Counted from the first letter of the stretch, positions 1-12,636 are shown. The stretch: DNA of 64,000 nucleotides from Acanthornis magna (GCA_036785705.1 JAWUZG010000360.1:434001-498000), one strand, 5' to 3'. A program made the numbers and translations. The notes: generated by a model not told the origin, from the sequence alone.

Positions 1-647
1 ATCATTTTGACGCCAGCTGCATCTTAACAGGAACAGTCTGAATTGGAACGAAGAACATTAACCCAAAATCAGTAGGTCGTATAATTAGAAGGAGCATGAG
101 GACTACTCAGATGTGGGTTTTTTTGTATGACCAGGAAAAAAGAAACACCTTTGGTTTACATTAGAATGACCATGCTCTTTTAAAAGAACAGCTAAAGCGT
201 GAACAACTGCTCCCAAGGACCTATCTATTGTCAGACTTATGCAGTGTGCTTGCTCAATTGTTTGCTTCGTGTGACCTAACCACCAGGACACAAGGGAACA
301 TGGGACAGCCTTATTTTCAAGGCAGACATTTATTATTTAGGAGACCCTGAGTTACAAAGCTTTTAGAAAGGGCCACTAGCTTCTTTTCTTACAAAACCAC
401 CACCAACATAGCAAATCATCTCTTCAAAACCTGTTTATTCTATATAATATGTTACGAGCCACTGCAGCTATTAGTATTAAATGCAAATTTCAGAATCTGA
501 TCAATATATGCAAGATCGTTTAATTAAATTGGTGTTAGTTTTATCTGTGGTTGAAATGGAATAAAATGGAAAATGATTGTCACAATTCCATTGCCTCTTA
601 TTCCAAAGGAGCTGCTGGATGTGCTTTTGACCCCAACTCAGGCAGAG
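1..647. other. AT-rich non-coding sequence, no gene seen
   Basis: I see no recognisable gene, RNA gene or repeat family here. The only open frame over 60 codons (minus strand, 103-291) encodes nothing I recognise and has no codon structure that stands out. The sequence could be intergenic or intronic. Confidence 0.6.
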
Positions 648-714
648 TTTCAGGGGGTTTCAGGGGGTGAAATTGTAGCAAAGAATTCAGGGGGTGAAAT
701 TGTAGCAAAGAATT
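648..714. repeat. Nested short tandem duplications (10 bp x2, then 27 bp x2)
   Basis: The 10-mer TTTCAGGGGG occurs twice in tandem (648-657, 658-667). A 27-bp unit starting CAGGGGGTGAAATTG then repeats exactly twice (661-687 and 688-714). The two 27-bp copies are identical, so the duplication is recent or the sequences are kept alike. The most likely origin is replication slippage. A short open frame runs through it (573-800), but 27 is a multiple of three, so the frame survives the duplication by arithmetic and this is not evidence of coding. Confidence 0.9.
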
Positions 715-872
715 CTTCTTACAAGAAGCAGGGATTTTCTAGCACCTCCAAGAACCAAGGAGCTCCTGCCACAACAGAAGTGCAAGAGCAATGGTTATAG
801 GCTGCTGCTGTGCCAACTCCGGCAACTGAAGCCATCTCCTCAACTCCAAATAAATTAAGCACTCTCCAGCAT

Positions 873-944
873 CTTCTGTATATTCTACCCCATGCAATTA
901 GGTCAGGAAGATGACCTAATTGCAGGGTGTAGAATAAGTAGAAG
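873..944. other. 72-nt near-perfect foldback (possible pre-miRNA-like hairpin)
   Basis: The left arm (873-905) and right arm (912-944) are 33 nt each and flank a 6-nt loop GGAAGA (906-911). The inner 13 pairs are perfect (TGCAATTAGGTCA against TGACCTAATTGCA). Hand pairing gives 28 Watson-Crick pairs, two G-U pairs and three mismatches (892/925, 889/928, 880/937), with no bulges. Pairing stops abruptly beyond 873 and 944. Length and shape are within the range of a short animal microRNA precursor, but a 6-nt loop is small and the lower flanking stem needed by Drosha is not evident. An inverted duplication of about 33 bp is an equally good explanation. Strand of transcription, if any, is unknown. 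Confidence 0.85.
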
Positions 945-3900
945 CACAAAATGTCCACATTTATGCTTGTAGAAGCAGAGTCCCCCGAAATGGGGAAAAA
1001 ATCAGATCTTCCAAGCAGAAAATGAGGATATTTAGCAAAATGCAGCAATGTTCTACAGCAAGTGCAACTCACAGCAGCCATTTCTGCCCATGGCTTTGTG
1101 ACATTGGCAAGTGGCTGCCACGTCACTGCCAGCACAGTGGCCTCCATCTCTTCTCCCTTAGTACAGCTGAAGAGCTGGTTTTAGAGTATGGGAGGAGCTC
1201 ACTCTCTCTCCTGCAGATAACCAAGTGCTCCCTAAAGCACAAGATCTGATATGGAGGCACAAGTGATATTTACTCCAAACCTCATTTCAGGCTCATTTAA
1301 GATTGATCTGCAGTACAAATGACAAAGTATTTGTCATATATAAATTTGCTAAAATGAAATAAAGTAAATGGCACACAAAATCTCATGTAATCCCCTGGTT
1401 AATCAAAACTGCTAAAGGGCTTAAATACTTAAAGTATTACAGCTCCAACTTGAAAATCATCTTTTTTCATGTTTGTTACTTATTTTTGTGCATGGCTAAG
1501 ATGAGTAAAATCTCGAACCAGAGGGATAACTACTCCCAAACACGCAGGCATTTGGATCCAGATCTGAACTTTGTGGTTGGCCTTGCCTCCCACTGGCTGA
1601 AGCCCAAACCTCCATTACCAAGCACCCCAAACTGTGATACTGATGAGAACACATGTGGGAAACTTTGCTCTTACGCACATATAACTCCAAAGTTGTCACC
1701 ACTTCCCTCTCCACAGCCTTGGCTGTGAATGAAGCCCAGTGGTGCCGCAGTTCATTCTTCCTCCTCTTTATATTCATATTTTCTCCCCACTTTGAAATAT
1801 ATTTTCATACAATGCCAACTGGAAGCCCTCAAAGCTGGAATGCTTGCTGTCAGTTAGACTATGCAAGGGAGGCAAATTTTATTGGAAACATTCCTTCCTT
1901 TCAAGTTTTGCTGCTCCCACGCTGTTGTTGGCAGCTTTAGATCCATATCAGAAGAAAAGCATGTAAAATGCATGCAGTTAGGCAGTGGTCCTCTAAGGCA
2001 CTTCATGTGCACAAATATCTGCAGCTGTGCACTGCTTCTGATCTGCAGGAGACTTCATATGGGCACTGAGATCAGCACACATCAAATCCCTGTTATTAAA
2101 CACATGTGTCTTTAAAGCAATGAGCCTTAATTCCTGTTAAGAGAGTCCAATAAGAAGAAGAAAAATAAATTATATTCGCCCCTAGCAGAAGGGAAATGAC
2201 AATCTCATTCTCTCTGTTCAGGTCATACCAGCCCGGAAATGCAAGAACATAAAAGACTAATAAGGCTTATAGTGAGATGTCTTAAAAATCCTGAAGTACA
2301 CTTAGCATTCAAATAATATTTACAGTTTTTTCCTCTCTATATATAGCCAGATGTCTGTAATGACTTAACACTCTTGGTAGGCAGCAAGAACAGTCAGCTA
2401 AAAGCCAAAACTAAGTGCATTCAGATTCCTACCTGATGTATATTTTTAACCATGAAGATGAGAAGCTGGGAACAAATTAACAGGCAAGGTATTAATCTCA
2501 AAGCACATTTATATTGAGTTTAACTGTCTTACTGAAAGTAATCCTTATAAACTAAGGAGCACAAAGCATACCAAGGAGAAGTTAAGTGATAATTGAGGAG
2601 TTGCTATATGCAAGTGAGACTAGCTGACGCAAAAGTCCACTTTGGCTTCATGCCCTGAAATCATATGCTGCAAATGAAGTAAAAACAAGAAGGAGATTGA
2701 TGGAAAAGCCAATGAATAGTAACACTTCCTTGCAATTATTATTTTTCTTTCTTATATATGAATTGAGATATAACTCCATGCTGACCTTTGAAATACATGC
2801 CTAAAAAGTACAGCATTTTAGCCCTGAGTTTAGGAAATGTAATGTAAGATGAGAGACTTAGGAAGGCATACAGCAATAATTCGCAGGAAATACTGCACTT
2901 CTGTCATGTAATTTTACAACCAACATAAATTCATATGGGTACATATTTCAGCTGGCTTCTAGAGAGCTACCCATCAGTACAAATCCCCACCGAATGGAGC
3001 AGCCATACACCTCAAAAGATATTGGCATTAGTAGAACCATATCTTGCAGCCTTGCTTATGCAGAAATTCCTACCAACACCTTGAGAAATGTTACTGGTAC
3101 AAAAAATTTAGGACACAACAGAAAAGCTGGCAATATGCTGAACAGAGGCCTCTTTCTTTTTCTAGACTCTGCTTGCTAGGTTACTGATAAAATCAAATCT
3201 TTTTACATGGTTGTGTTTCTGCCCTGCTTTTGAGATTTGCACTCTATGTGCAAATCTATATTTGGGCCTTTATCCATGGCTGTGCACAAGGTGTTTCAGG
3301 ACATCTCTCCAGCCTGAGCACAAGCCCTAGAGGATCCAGTGGTACTGATGGGCACAGCAACTCACAAAAGACTCACAGCTATCATCTACAAGGAATATTC
3401 AATGATATGCATAGAACAGGTTGGTGATTCCTACCCTAGCACCCTTGTGTTTCTAGTGAATATATAGATCCAACAGGACACACACCCTGGCAAAAGTTTA
3501 GATATTTCTGATTTTACTTACAGAAGGACAAAGTCTTGGTGGTTACATTTAGCAGGGAAATAAAAGAATTGCTGCTTTTTAAGTCTTTTAATACTGGATT
3601 TTTAAATAATTCATTCTACATGTATAATATGTAATTGAATTATCCTAGGCAACAATCAGCTGGAAAAGGCTGGAGATTTTTTAGGGTTATTTTTGCTTTA
3701 CTTCCCAGTGTAGTATAATCTTAAATTGCAGATATGAGTATCTGACATTATACTATGCCAAGAAAACCCTTCACACTTCCATTTATTTTTTCTACTCAGC
3801 AGATGGCCATTTAGTGGATGCAAGCTTCTGCACTGAGGTGTATAAGAGCTGCTCTTATAACCTTTACCTTTGGAGTGAGGTAGGCTTGGTACCTTTTAGT

Positions 3901-5083
3901 TCCTTTCCTTCAGTGTGAGCCTGTCACTGAGATTTCTGTTTTCTTGTCCTTGCTGTGAAATTATGAGTCTTGGTTGTGTTTGTTTCAAAAATACTGCAAT
4001 TGATAATATATACAAAGTTCTCCTTGCAAGGCAGTCCCTAACCAATTCACAGGTAATATAAGTCTCTTTCCTAAAGCTGATGTCAGGAATATTTTGTCAC
4101 TTGAAGTGAGGCAGAAACAAGCTTCAAATTCACATTGATCACCCCCTCTCCAAAACACTGACATTTCAATTCCTATATCCCTCTGCTGCACAACTGATAG
4201 GCCTGGGCAATTAATTCTTGTTTTCCTGCATTCCCAATCTGCCCTTACCAGCTGTCCTTACACTGAAAACCAACTCGTGTTTGCAACTGGATGCGTAAAA
4301 TATGACTTAAAAAAACATACCAGTAACAGTGAAGATGTGAATATGAAAATACTAAATGCCAGACTGTTGTTGACTTTGATATTTCATGTTTGATGAACAA
4401 ACTGGGATTCCCAAGTTGAGGAAGTGGTAATTAGCATGGTGGCTGCCTCAAGTACACATCCATCCCTGTGAACAGGATAGTCCTGATATCTGTTAAGAGG
4501 TGGTAATAGACTGCATTCTTCATCCTTCTAACACCTAAAGCCTTATTGTGAAGGTAACACACATGCAACTTGTGATAAACCTGCAAACCCCAAAGTCCTC
4601 TTAGTGGCATCAGCCCTGTTCATATCAAATGAGCATTTATTTTCCTTAAATTCAGAAATCATGTGATGACTCATCAAGTATTGGCAAAGCTCTCTGCAGG
4701 CAATAAGAGAGTGGTGAGTAGAACAGAGACTTAGTGGATGTGTTGAAAATGCCACAAAGAACAATGTGTAACCAATGTTATTTGGCATATATGCCCATAT
4801 TTTATAGTACAAGGTGTTAGTAGCTGTCTGTCAAGGAATAAAAATATAACAATAGTCATGATGTCTTGTACCACTCCTCTACCTTCTCATAAAGCATAAA
4901 TACTCAGCTTTTACCTCCATGTTTAAGAATCGGTGATATTACAGTAATATTTAGAACTTCTTTACCTTAAGCAGTAAAAATAACTTCACTGAGGAATTAT
5001 GAATTCAACTTCAATGGCCAAATTAAGGATTTGGTTTCAGCTCAACATTTTCTTGGGACCTGCTTATTCAGTAATTATATTCA
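945..5083. other. Non-coding stretch with two small palindromes
   Basis: No gene or recognisable transposon was found. All open frames are under 100 codons and unrecognised. Two small dyads can be seen. One is ATGACAAA-GTA-TTTGTCAT at 1319-1337. The other, at 3836-3863, is TATAAGAGC-T-GCTCTTATA flanked by AGGT/ACCT with one bulged G. Everything else is ordinary AT-rich unique sequence. Confidence 0.6.
3836..3863. repeat. Short near-perfect palindrome
   Basis: TATAAGAGC (3841-3849) and GCTCTTATA (3851-3859) are exact inverted copies around one T. AGGT (3836-3839) and ACCT (3860-3863) extend the dyad past a single bulged G at 3840, giving 13 paired positions. It is too short for a miRNA precursor. 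It could be a protein-binding dyad or chance. Confidence 0.8.
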
Positions 5084-5104
5084 CAAAACAAAACAAAACA
5101 AAAA
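5084..5104. repeat. (CAAAA)4 microsatellite
   Basis: Four consecutive CAAAA units, followed by a CCCCC run. A short simple repeat with no further signal. Confidence 0.85.
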
Positions 5105-5524
5105 CCCCCAGGACTTCTTAATTTTACTGAACTTTTACAGTTCCTCCCAGTCTTTCCTATGAGTTTTTTAATCAGTGGAGTCATTAAACTGAAGGAATTC
5201 TGCATTTGTCTGCACAGTAAAGATCGGATTGTGATCACATACTTCTTTTACTATGAATTTTTCAATCTTTAGACAAGGACTAGGGAAAAAGGATAGAGCA
5301 GTTAAATAAGAAAGAAAAGTAAGAAAAATATAAACCCAAGCATTTAGTCTTAATTCAGATTATTTTCTGATGTACCTTTTTATACAAAATTCATCATAAT
5401 TCACTCTTTTTCCTTGGTCTTGCTGAAAAATATGTTAAGAAAAATTGCGTCTGCCTTGTCTGAGAGAGCTGGTGCATATTCAAAAAATCTATGGGTCAGT
5501 GAAAATGGAGTTTTATGATAGAAC
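5105..5524. other. Non-coding stretch, nothing recognised
   Basis: AT-rich sequence without a recognisable gene or repeat. The reverse-strand frame at its edge (5401-5616) is very rich in Phe, Ile and Leu because of local A/T content and overlaps the neighbouring tandem repeat, so I treat it as spurious. Confidence 0.6.
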
Positions 5525-5579
5525 ACAAAATACAGTATAAAAAAGTATACAAAATACAGTATAAAAAGTATACAAAATG
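5525..5579. repeat. Tandem repeat, 24/23-bp unit, about 2.3 copies
   Basis: The unit ACAAAATACAGTATAAAA followed by AGTAT repeats at 5525-5548 and 5549-5571 (one A shorter), then a partial third copy ACAAAAT begins at 5572. A small AT-rich minisatellite, probably formed by slippage. Confidence 0.85.
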
Positions 5580-8500
5580 TAATAAAATAAGAGGAAGCAA
5601 AACTTGCTACAAGCAAATGTCATCATTTCATACTGTGGTGCATCTGCATAAAACAGCAGCTGGAACTGCTCTGCAGCCTTTATAACCTTCTGTTCGTGGT
5701 TCTCAACACACGGAGTTACTGGCGTTGTATGTGCACAGAAACTGCCACACCATTATCACACAGGAAAGCGAACACATTATTATTTTCTCCCTTTTCTCCC
5801 ATCCCTAGCTAATGTCTCATCATAACAACCTCATCAGCTATCACCGATAATCTGCCCTACCTCTTATCTTCATCTCAAATGCAACTCAAAAAATGACTCT
5901 AAGGTAATAACCATGGCCAGCCTGGCTGTGAGCTGAAGGCAGACAGGGAACTGGGAAAAGCAGCACGTGCAAAAGGCTGACCTTCAAAACAGCCATTTGC
6001 AAAACGTATGTGCTGCCATAAAATAACATTAAGTAACCTTTCCTGTGCTGCTGCTCTCAGTTTCACACCGAGGCTGATCAACACTGCCCTGCAGCACCCA
6101 CACACTCATGAAGGTTCCTGGTTTAAAGTCATTTAGCCTAATAATACCACTAGCTTGAAAATAGCCTAGTGTACCCCACAGAGGTGGCAACAAAGCAAAA
6201 GCCAAGCCAGGCCAGACAGCCCAAAGTGTCCCCCCCAGCAGATGACCCCACTGGCTGCCTGGGACAGGCACGACCCCCACCTGCAGAAACCCTCAAAGAC
6301 AGAAGCACTTTCTGGGCCAACCAGCTAGACCGTACAAAATGAAGTTGATGTGGTGAATTCAGTGAATTTGGTACTTCTGTGAAAGGAGTCAGTTTTCCCT
6401 CCACCCTGCCCATCTATAACTTTGTGGGGAAGAGATTTTGATTTATAAGTTTTGTTTCATAAATAATGGCCTATGCCCATGAGACATCATGGGACTCGCC
6501 ATAACTGCCCTGGTGCCAAGGGATTCTTTTCCTAATATATACCTGAATATTAGACTGCAGGGCCCTGCATTCCCTCAACTTGCAGAAAACACTCAGCAAT
6601 ATTATCCAGACCAAAGAAGCTTGGGTACACAGCACGGCTTCAGCTGGAACTCTACTCCATTCACCCACAGTGGGCTAACGACTGCAGCTCAGAGCATGAG
6701 GAGCACACAATAAAAAAAGAGTTTGAAGACAACTTTTTTCCTCCACACCACTCATTTACTCTCCCTGGTGTTGCTCAGGCCTCACAGCTCCCCAGTTCAC
6801 AGCAGGAACTTCAACCCAGTGTGTTATGACAGGCATATTCCAGTGGCTAAGGCAGCCCCACTGGCAGTCTTATTCACAAACTCCTTCCAGCATTTCAAAA
6901 ATTAAAAATAAGCTGATTTGCCATGCATGTGAGATACTTCTTCCACACACAAGTCCACCTGCAAACATAAATTTTAAATGTTCCTTTCTCCATTACTTAT
7001 TCCCTCCATACTTTGTGCTTATACATTGTGGAGCACAGAATGATCTGTTGTTCATTTAAGAGCTTAAAAATCCATACCAGTTTCCCCGAACTAAAGCCAA
7101 CACACTGCTTTACTCAAGCGAGATCTACTCCACAAAACACAATTACCCAGCAATTGACTACACATCAATGGGACAGCACATGATTAGACAACAGTGGGGA
7201 ATCCTAATGATCCCCTGTGAGAATTAGGGGAGTGCAAGCCTCTCATTTTCTGCTCCATGATGTGTAGATGAAAAGCGCACTGGAAAGAATACAAAATGAA
7301 CGGCAGTATTTCTGTGCACATCCTAACTTCATTCCCATGGGAATGTGGAAATCTAACAAGACCATGATTATCACATGGAAGACAAAAAAACCACTGACCA
7401 TAATGTCTTATTTAAAAGCACAATGACTTGTCCACATCTTTAGCCCTGATGTTTTCAAAGTGGCTCTTAGACACACATACTCAACTCCAAAGTATTTGGG
7501 AGCTCGCCAACATCCACAGGTAGGTGGCAGATCCACTGTGCCACAGCTCTAGGGAAACTTCACCTGACTCTGAGTGGAGGATTACTCCTCTGACAGAGCA
7601 CTGCAGTGGAATTAATACAGCTCTCCCAAGGCCAGACATAGTGCAACAGCGTGCTGCAAGGACGCTGACCAATATTTATTTGTTTATTCCATTCCCCATC
7701 ACATGGGTAGGGGAGAGTTTGAACCATGCATATGGGTTTCTCTAATCTTCTGAAGAAGAAAATAATTTCAAAATGAGCTATAAACCATGATTTCACACTC
7801 TATTCACTTCAACCCAGGATATATTAACATCCCAAGAGAGATGTGAATGTTACCAAAGGCTGTCAAATTAACAGAAATACATTGACAAAAAGGATTAAGC
7901 TATGTTAGTGCAGCATTAATGGTGCTAAGTGATGGAAAAGCATGGCCTAGCTTACAGCAAAATTCCTTTTTTCCTGTTCACAAAAAGAAATGCAACTTCT
8001 GTCACCTGATTTTTGTCCTTGCTTGATTTGTTTGACATATTTTAAAGGGATTCTGTGGCTTTCTCTTTCATGGTTCTTTCACAATCAGTACTTTACAAGG
8101 TTTGACACATAAAAACTCCTCAACAGAGCTGATCAAATTGCTTCGCAGTTTTAGGAAATTTAGTGATGCATACGCTACAATACAAATTCAGCAATTATAC
8201 AGGGAAATTAGGGCAGCAATGTCCAGCATGTGTAATTTTAGCAAATACCTCCTGTCTGGTGTGTACTATCTTCCAGTAACTGGATTTTTGACTGCTTTAG
8301 GTCTCCTGTGTCACACAGTAAAAAAACAATGTTTCCCTTGTTCCCTGGGCAGCCAATTTTTTGGAGCACATGCCAACATTATCAATGGGATTTGCCATAC
8401 TAGATTAACCTCATCGTTCACCTTGTCCAGGACCAAGTGACTAATGTTATCCATATGGTATTTTCAAATATTACTTATTTTGCCACTCTCAGTAAGCCTA

Positions 8501-10529
8501 GTTTGATTTCCTTTCTTGGCAACAGATGTGCATTGAACAGGGCTCTCAGTGAGCGATAGCTCTCTAAAATGTAGCTCAGTTTTCTCTTGTTAACTTCATC
8601 CTCTCCCAAAGCATTCTTATCCCACTGCTCAATTGCTGTGCAATTAGTAAGCTTCCTTCTTTCTTTAGTTTTTCCTATCAATACAGTTCAGTAGAAAGCA
8701 GTATGTTTTGAAGACTGTTTGAAGGAATTAGATGGCTGATTTAGCCTGAAACTTATTTATTGTCATGTTTGGTGATGATCAACACTGAAGAAGTGACAGT
8801 AAGGTACTTTTTACACTGCTCTAAGCTATAGTCAGCAAGGGACTGGGAGAGAAATTACTGGAACATTTCTATCTTCCCAGCATGCACAAATATCTACTGT
8901 TGTTGCAAGCATCTGAGACCTGCAGGTCTGGCTCAAAGCTGTCTCTCCTTCCATTGCTCTGATTCTGTGCCGAAATATCTCAGGTAGTCAGAAGAATCTG
9001 ACAGCACATCTATCTTCCTGTTATTTATACTCACCAGTGTAGTACTTGAGCAGTTAATGATAACACGCAGTGTACCAACACCAATGTCCTTTGGCAAACA
9101 TCACTTAGGACACTTCTTTTGCAAGCTGTACACATGTAAAGTGAATATTTCTCTTCTACTTGAGGAAGTAATAAAGCCTTGGAGTCAGAGACATTAAATT
9201 TACTCATCTATTGGGAGAGTTAGAAGATGAAATACAAAGGCTGCTATGCTGTATTTTGGATGACCTTAGTTCTAAAGCACCCATGACTATGTGATGTTGT
9301 TTGCTCCCTGTCTCAAGTCATTCCCTGTACATTCAATTAGCAAAAATAATTGCTTCATCACAAACTGAATAAAAATGCCAAGACCCATTTAGAGACAACA
9401 GCAATCATTAAAAAAAACCCATCTGCAGGAGAGCTGAAGGCATTTCAAATACGCATATGAGATTTAAAAATAGAAGAACACTTCAGAGTGTTCCAACTGC
9501 AGACAAAATCCTGTTTAATTTCAAAGGTGGCAGGGTTACTAATGCATCAGCTACTTCAAAGACAACAAAATAAATTGCTTTTTTAAAACACTGGCAGTTC
9601 CTTCCAACATGATGGGAAATGCATAAGATTTACCAAATATGAAATGTAATGTGCACAGGTTGCTCAAAAGATGCCTTAATTTGCATGAGGGAGCATTACA
9701 AAAGGCATAACTTCTCATCACAGTTAGGCTTAGCTTTGGAAATTGCTGTTCAGTGGTGAACCTCGAATAGTCAACCCACAAGGCCATCTCTCCATTTTAT
9801 TCCATAATGCTGGAAAAATAAAGTGTTGTTTATATAGCTGGAAGGCTTTGCTCTATTATAAAACACAACAGGAGAGTAATTTATTTAATATCATTATTTA
9901 GCATGTGCATGACCATAGATAAATAGCAATCCACTGAAGAATTTAAGGCCTCCCCTGAAATATTTTTACAATCCTCTCAAAACCAATGAACTTTTGACTC
10001 GGGACTGGGTTTTGTTTTCAACAATTATTTTTCCTAAATCTATTAGCAAGCTCTTATTAACCTTTGCACTAAATGCAATTAAAAACACAATACCATGCAC
10101 ACAGGAAGGGTATATGCCTGGTTACTGGGATCCTCATTCTCAAGCTGAGATGGCAAAAGTTGTTCCTCCACGTTGAGTTTTACTGGCTCCATACAGCAAC
10201 TCGCCAATGAAGTTGCCAAATAAAATATGAAAAGCTATGTTTGGTTTATGGTTTAAAAGTTTTCCTTGCATTTAGGAGCTCATATAAACACAACACCGCA
10301 TGGATAACAAAGTCTGAGCCCCTAGGCTTCTAAGGCGTGCTGTGCTGTGTCCTTTGGATGATATTATCTCGATGGATCATATTGTCACCTGAAGTCTACC
10401 CATTTTAATGAAATTATAGTTTACTCTATGGATCAGGTGATCTTTTAAGATGCTTTCAGAAGATGAGCATAAGGAAATATATAATGAAAACATTCAAGTT
10501 TATCAACAAAAACCTGAAGCCTGTGTTTC

Positions 10530-10530
<1 letters not shown>
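5580..10530. other. Non-coding stretch, 5 kb, no gene recognised
   Basis: Unique sequence. The longest frame is 112 codons (8102-8440, plus strand). It has no recognisable domain and no splice or promoter context. A 16-bp perfect palindrome CATTCCCATGGGAATG lies at 7330-7345. The part around 6,020-6,300 is somewhat more G+C-rich but has few CpG. No LTR ends, CR1 octamers or tRNA boxes were noticed. Confidence 0.55.

Positions 10531-10566
<36 letters not shown>
10531..10566. repeat. Poly(A) run of 36 nt
   Basis: An uninterrupted run of 36 A. The sequence before it shows no recognisable mRNA, SINE or LINE body, and I see no target-site duplication around it. Avian CR1 elements do not end in poly(A), so it is not a CR1 tail. 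It is either an expanded mononucleotide repeat or the tail of an unrecognised retrocopy. Confidence 0.9.
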
Positions 10567-10570
<4 letters not shown>

Positions 10571-11450
10571 GAGAGGAAGCTGAGAAACTGGAGGAAACCA
10601 GAGAAACACATAATTGTTTGCAAATAGTGGCTGGGTAAATAAATTAATAAATTCAGGCACAGGCTTGGTACACACTGTGTGATAGGGGAACAGTTCCCTG
10701 CCAAGTCTGAATTTTCATCAGGACACGCACATCTCCATCTGTTGCAGAGCCAAAACAAGAATTCAAGCTCGACAACTGCTTTGAAATTGAGAGGAACTGC
10801 TACCAGGACATTGAGCGATAGTGTAAACCATGTAAAAGAATTATTCTTAATGATTAGTGTTTTATATATGATGGCTATTGATCCAGTTACTGGATGTGTT
10901 TTACAGGGAATGGAAGTACTCCGGGGGAAAAAAAAGAAGATAATAGTGAGTAATAAATGGAACTTTTAAGTTTTTTTCTACCACTTGCATATGTATGTAT
11001 AGATATATGGTATAATACTTAAATCAGTGTCTCCAGGTTCTGCCAAACAAAAGAAATGTCAAAGTAGTAATATCATACTTTTCCTATTAATAAAACAAGA
11101 GGATACTATCACCTTTCAGGAGTGGGAAGGCCTCATCATATTCTGCCTTCCTCTCCAAATTCATTGAACAGTAAATATTTCAAAGGGCTCAATCTTGTTC
11201 ATTCACTCCTTTTTTTTGTGCAGCTTTGTATAGCTCCTTTGAAGCAGCAGTCCTCAAAGGATCAGACACTGAGTTTTCTAATCCTGTTTCAACTTCTCAG
11301 CAAGACTTCTGAGTTATGTTAAAGATTAGGCAACATTTTTTCTGTGCTGAGGCCTTCTAGGCATCTGAACAAGGAATGAGCCCCCCAAATACGCTAAACA
11401 AAGGTGACATTGCTGTTAGCCATAAAACTCCTTAAAGGAGATAATTTCTA
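10567..11450. other. Non-coding stretch, nothing recognised
   Basis: Unique AT-rich sequence with small chance frames only (the largest is 96 codons at 10679-10969, unrecognised). Confidence 0.6.
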
Positions 11451-11578
11451 TTAACAAGAAAAAAACCAAACTAACAAACAAACAAAAAAAACCCCAACCC
11501 CCCCAACAACAAAAAACCCCCAAAAACAAAAAAAACAACAAAAAAACCCCCGCACCAAAAAACAAAACAAACAAACCG
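11451..11578. repeat. A/C-rich low-complexity tract
   Basis: About 128 nt made almost wholly of A runs and C runs on the plus strand (AACAAACAAAC-type units, CCCC blocks), so one strand is nearly free of G and T. It accounts for the odd Gly/Phe/Leu-rich minus-strand frame at 11416-11688, which is not a gene. Confidence 0.9.
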
Positions 11579-11922
11579 TTATTTAAACCAGCCCTTATCA
11601 TGCCATCTGAATCAAAAAACATATGTACATAACAAACTTCTACAATCAAGTAAATAGGAAACAACTGGGATTTTAGCAATTGTGCCATATATGAAAAATG
11701 TTCAAAAAAGGGTCAAAGTGCGATCCACTGGGGGATGGAAAGCCAAATGTTCCTGCAAACTCCTTCCTTAAAATGCTGTTATGTTTAGCAAAGGTTGTAA
11801 ACAGCCCACTCTCAGGTATAAAGTATGGGGTGTGAATCCTACCACAACAACCCTACAGGCAAGTATTTTCTGTAAATACGTCTTATTCCAGGCAATTTTG
11901 AGCACATGTGGACATGGGTGGA
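11579..11922. other. Spacer between two simple repeats, nothing recognised
   Basis: Ordinary unique sequence. No gene, hairpin or mobile-element end is visible. Confidence 0.6.
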
Positions 11923-11962
11923 TGTGTGTGTGTATATTTGTGTGTGTGTGTATGTGTGTGTG
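11923..11962. repeat. (GT)n microsatellite, interrupted
   Basis: Alternating TG/GT runs interrupted by TATATT and TA. The frame at 11781-12065 reads this as a Val/Cys-rich stretch, an artefact of the repeat. Alternating purine-pyrimidine DNA of this kind can adopt Z-form and is often length-polymorphic. Confidence 0.9.
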
Positions 11963-12636
11963 CCTGGGCACATTGGTGAGAATAAGACCACAATGTTATG
12001 AACCACCACATCTCACAAGTTCAGAATTTCAAATTTCAGCTGCACTGACAGTGTTTCTTAGTTAAATTATTCTTTATCAATTTCTGTGAAATATTTGGTG
12101 ACACACAGGATGGAGATTTTTTTTTTTTCTGAAATTAAGTAGAATGACTCCTGCGTAGCTGTTTGGGTTACTAACATCATGCAAATATGGCAAATTTCTT
12201 CTCTAAACATATTCCCTCTCACCCCTCCTGTAGCTGAGGGATTTTACAGGGGAACTGACAACTCAGGCTGCTGAGTTCATACCCACACAAAGGCTCCTGC
12301 CCAGAAGGTGTCAGGATGGGACTGTAACAATAAAGGTAAGCTCCAAGGTAAAAGATATGCTGCTGACCTCTAAGTGTTCCTTTGAGATGTGGTGCCATAT
12401 GGAGCTCACAGGAGGGATGTGTGCTGGCACCAGGGGAGATTCTGTCCTAGCAGTAAATGCAGAAGGCATGCTGCCAGCCACCTTCCCTTCATACAGTCAG
12501 AAAAGGGGCACAGAGGGGACCTTTCTCTCAGCCAAAGAGGTCCGAGATGAGATCAAACCCTTCAACAGAACTGTAACAGGAGAAAATGTTGCACGTGTAC
12601 ACACTAGTGGCACATTTCAAAGTCGAAGAGACACAA
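11963..12636. other. Non-coding stretch, unassigned open frame
   Basis: A 116-codon plus-strand frame starting at 12357 covers much of this stretch and continues through the GTGAGTAT repeats to 12707. It has no recognisable domain, signal peptide or membrane segment, and its second half runs through a degenerate repeat. I do not call it a gene. A T11 run is at about 12,118-12,129. Confidence 0.5.

Noticed and set aside
661..714. Two 27-bp direct repeats as the start of a CRISPR array
   Set aside because: The copies are directly adjacent with no spacer, there are only two, and the genome is clearly eukaryotic.
8102..8440. 112-codon frame as a gene
   Set aside because: Unrecognised, isolated, and of a length expected by chance in 64 kb read in six frames.
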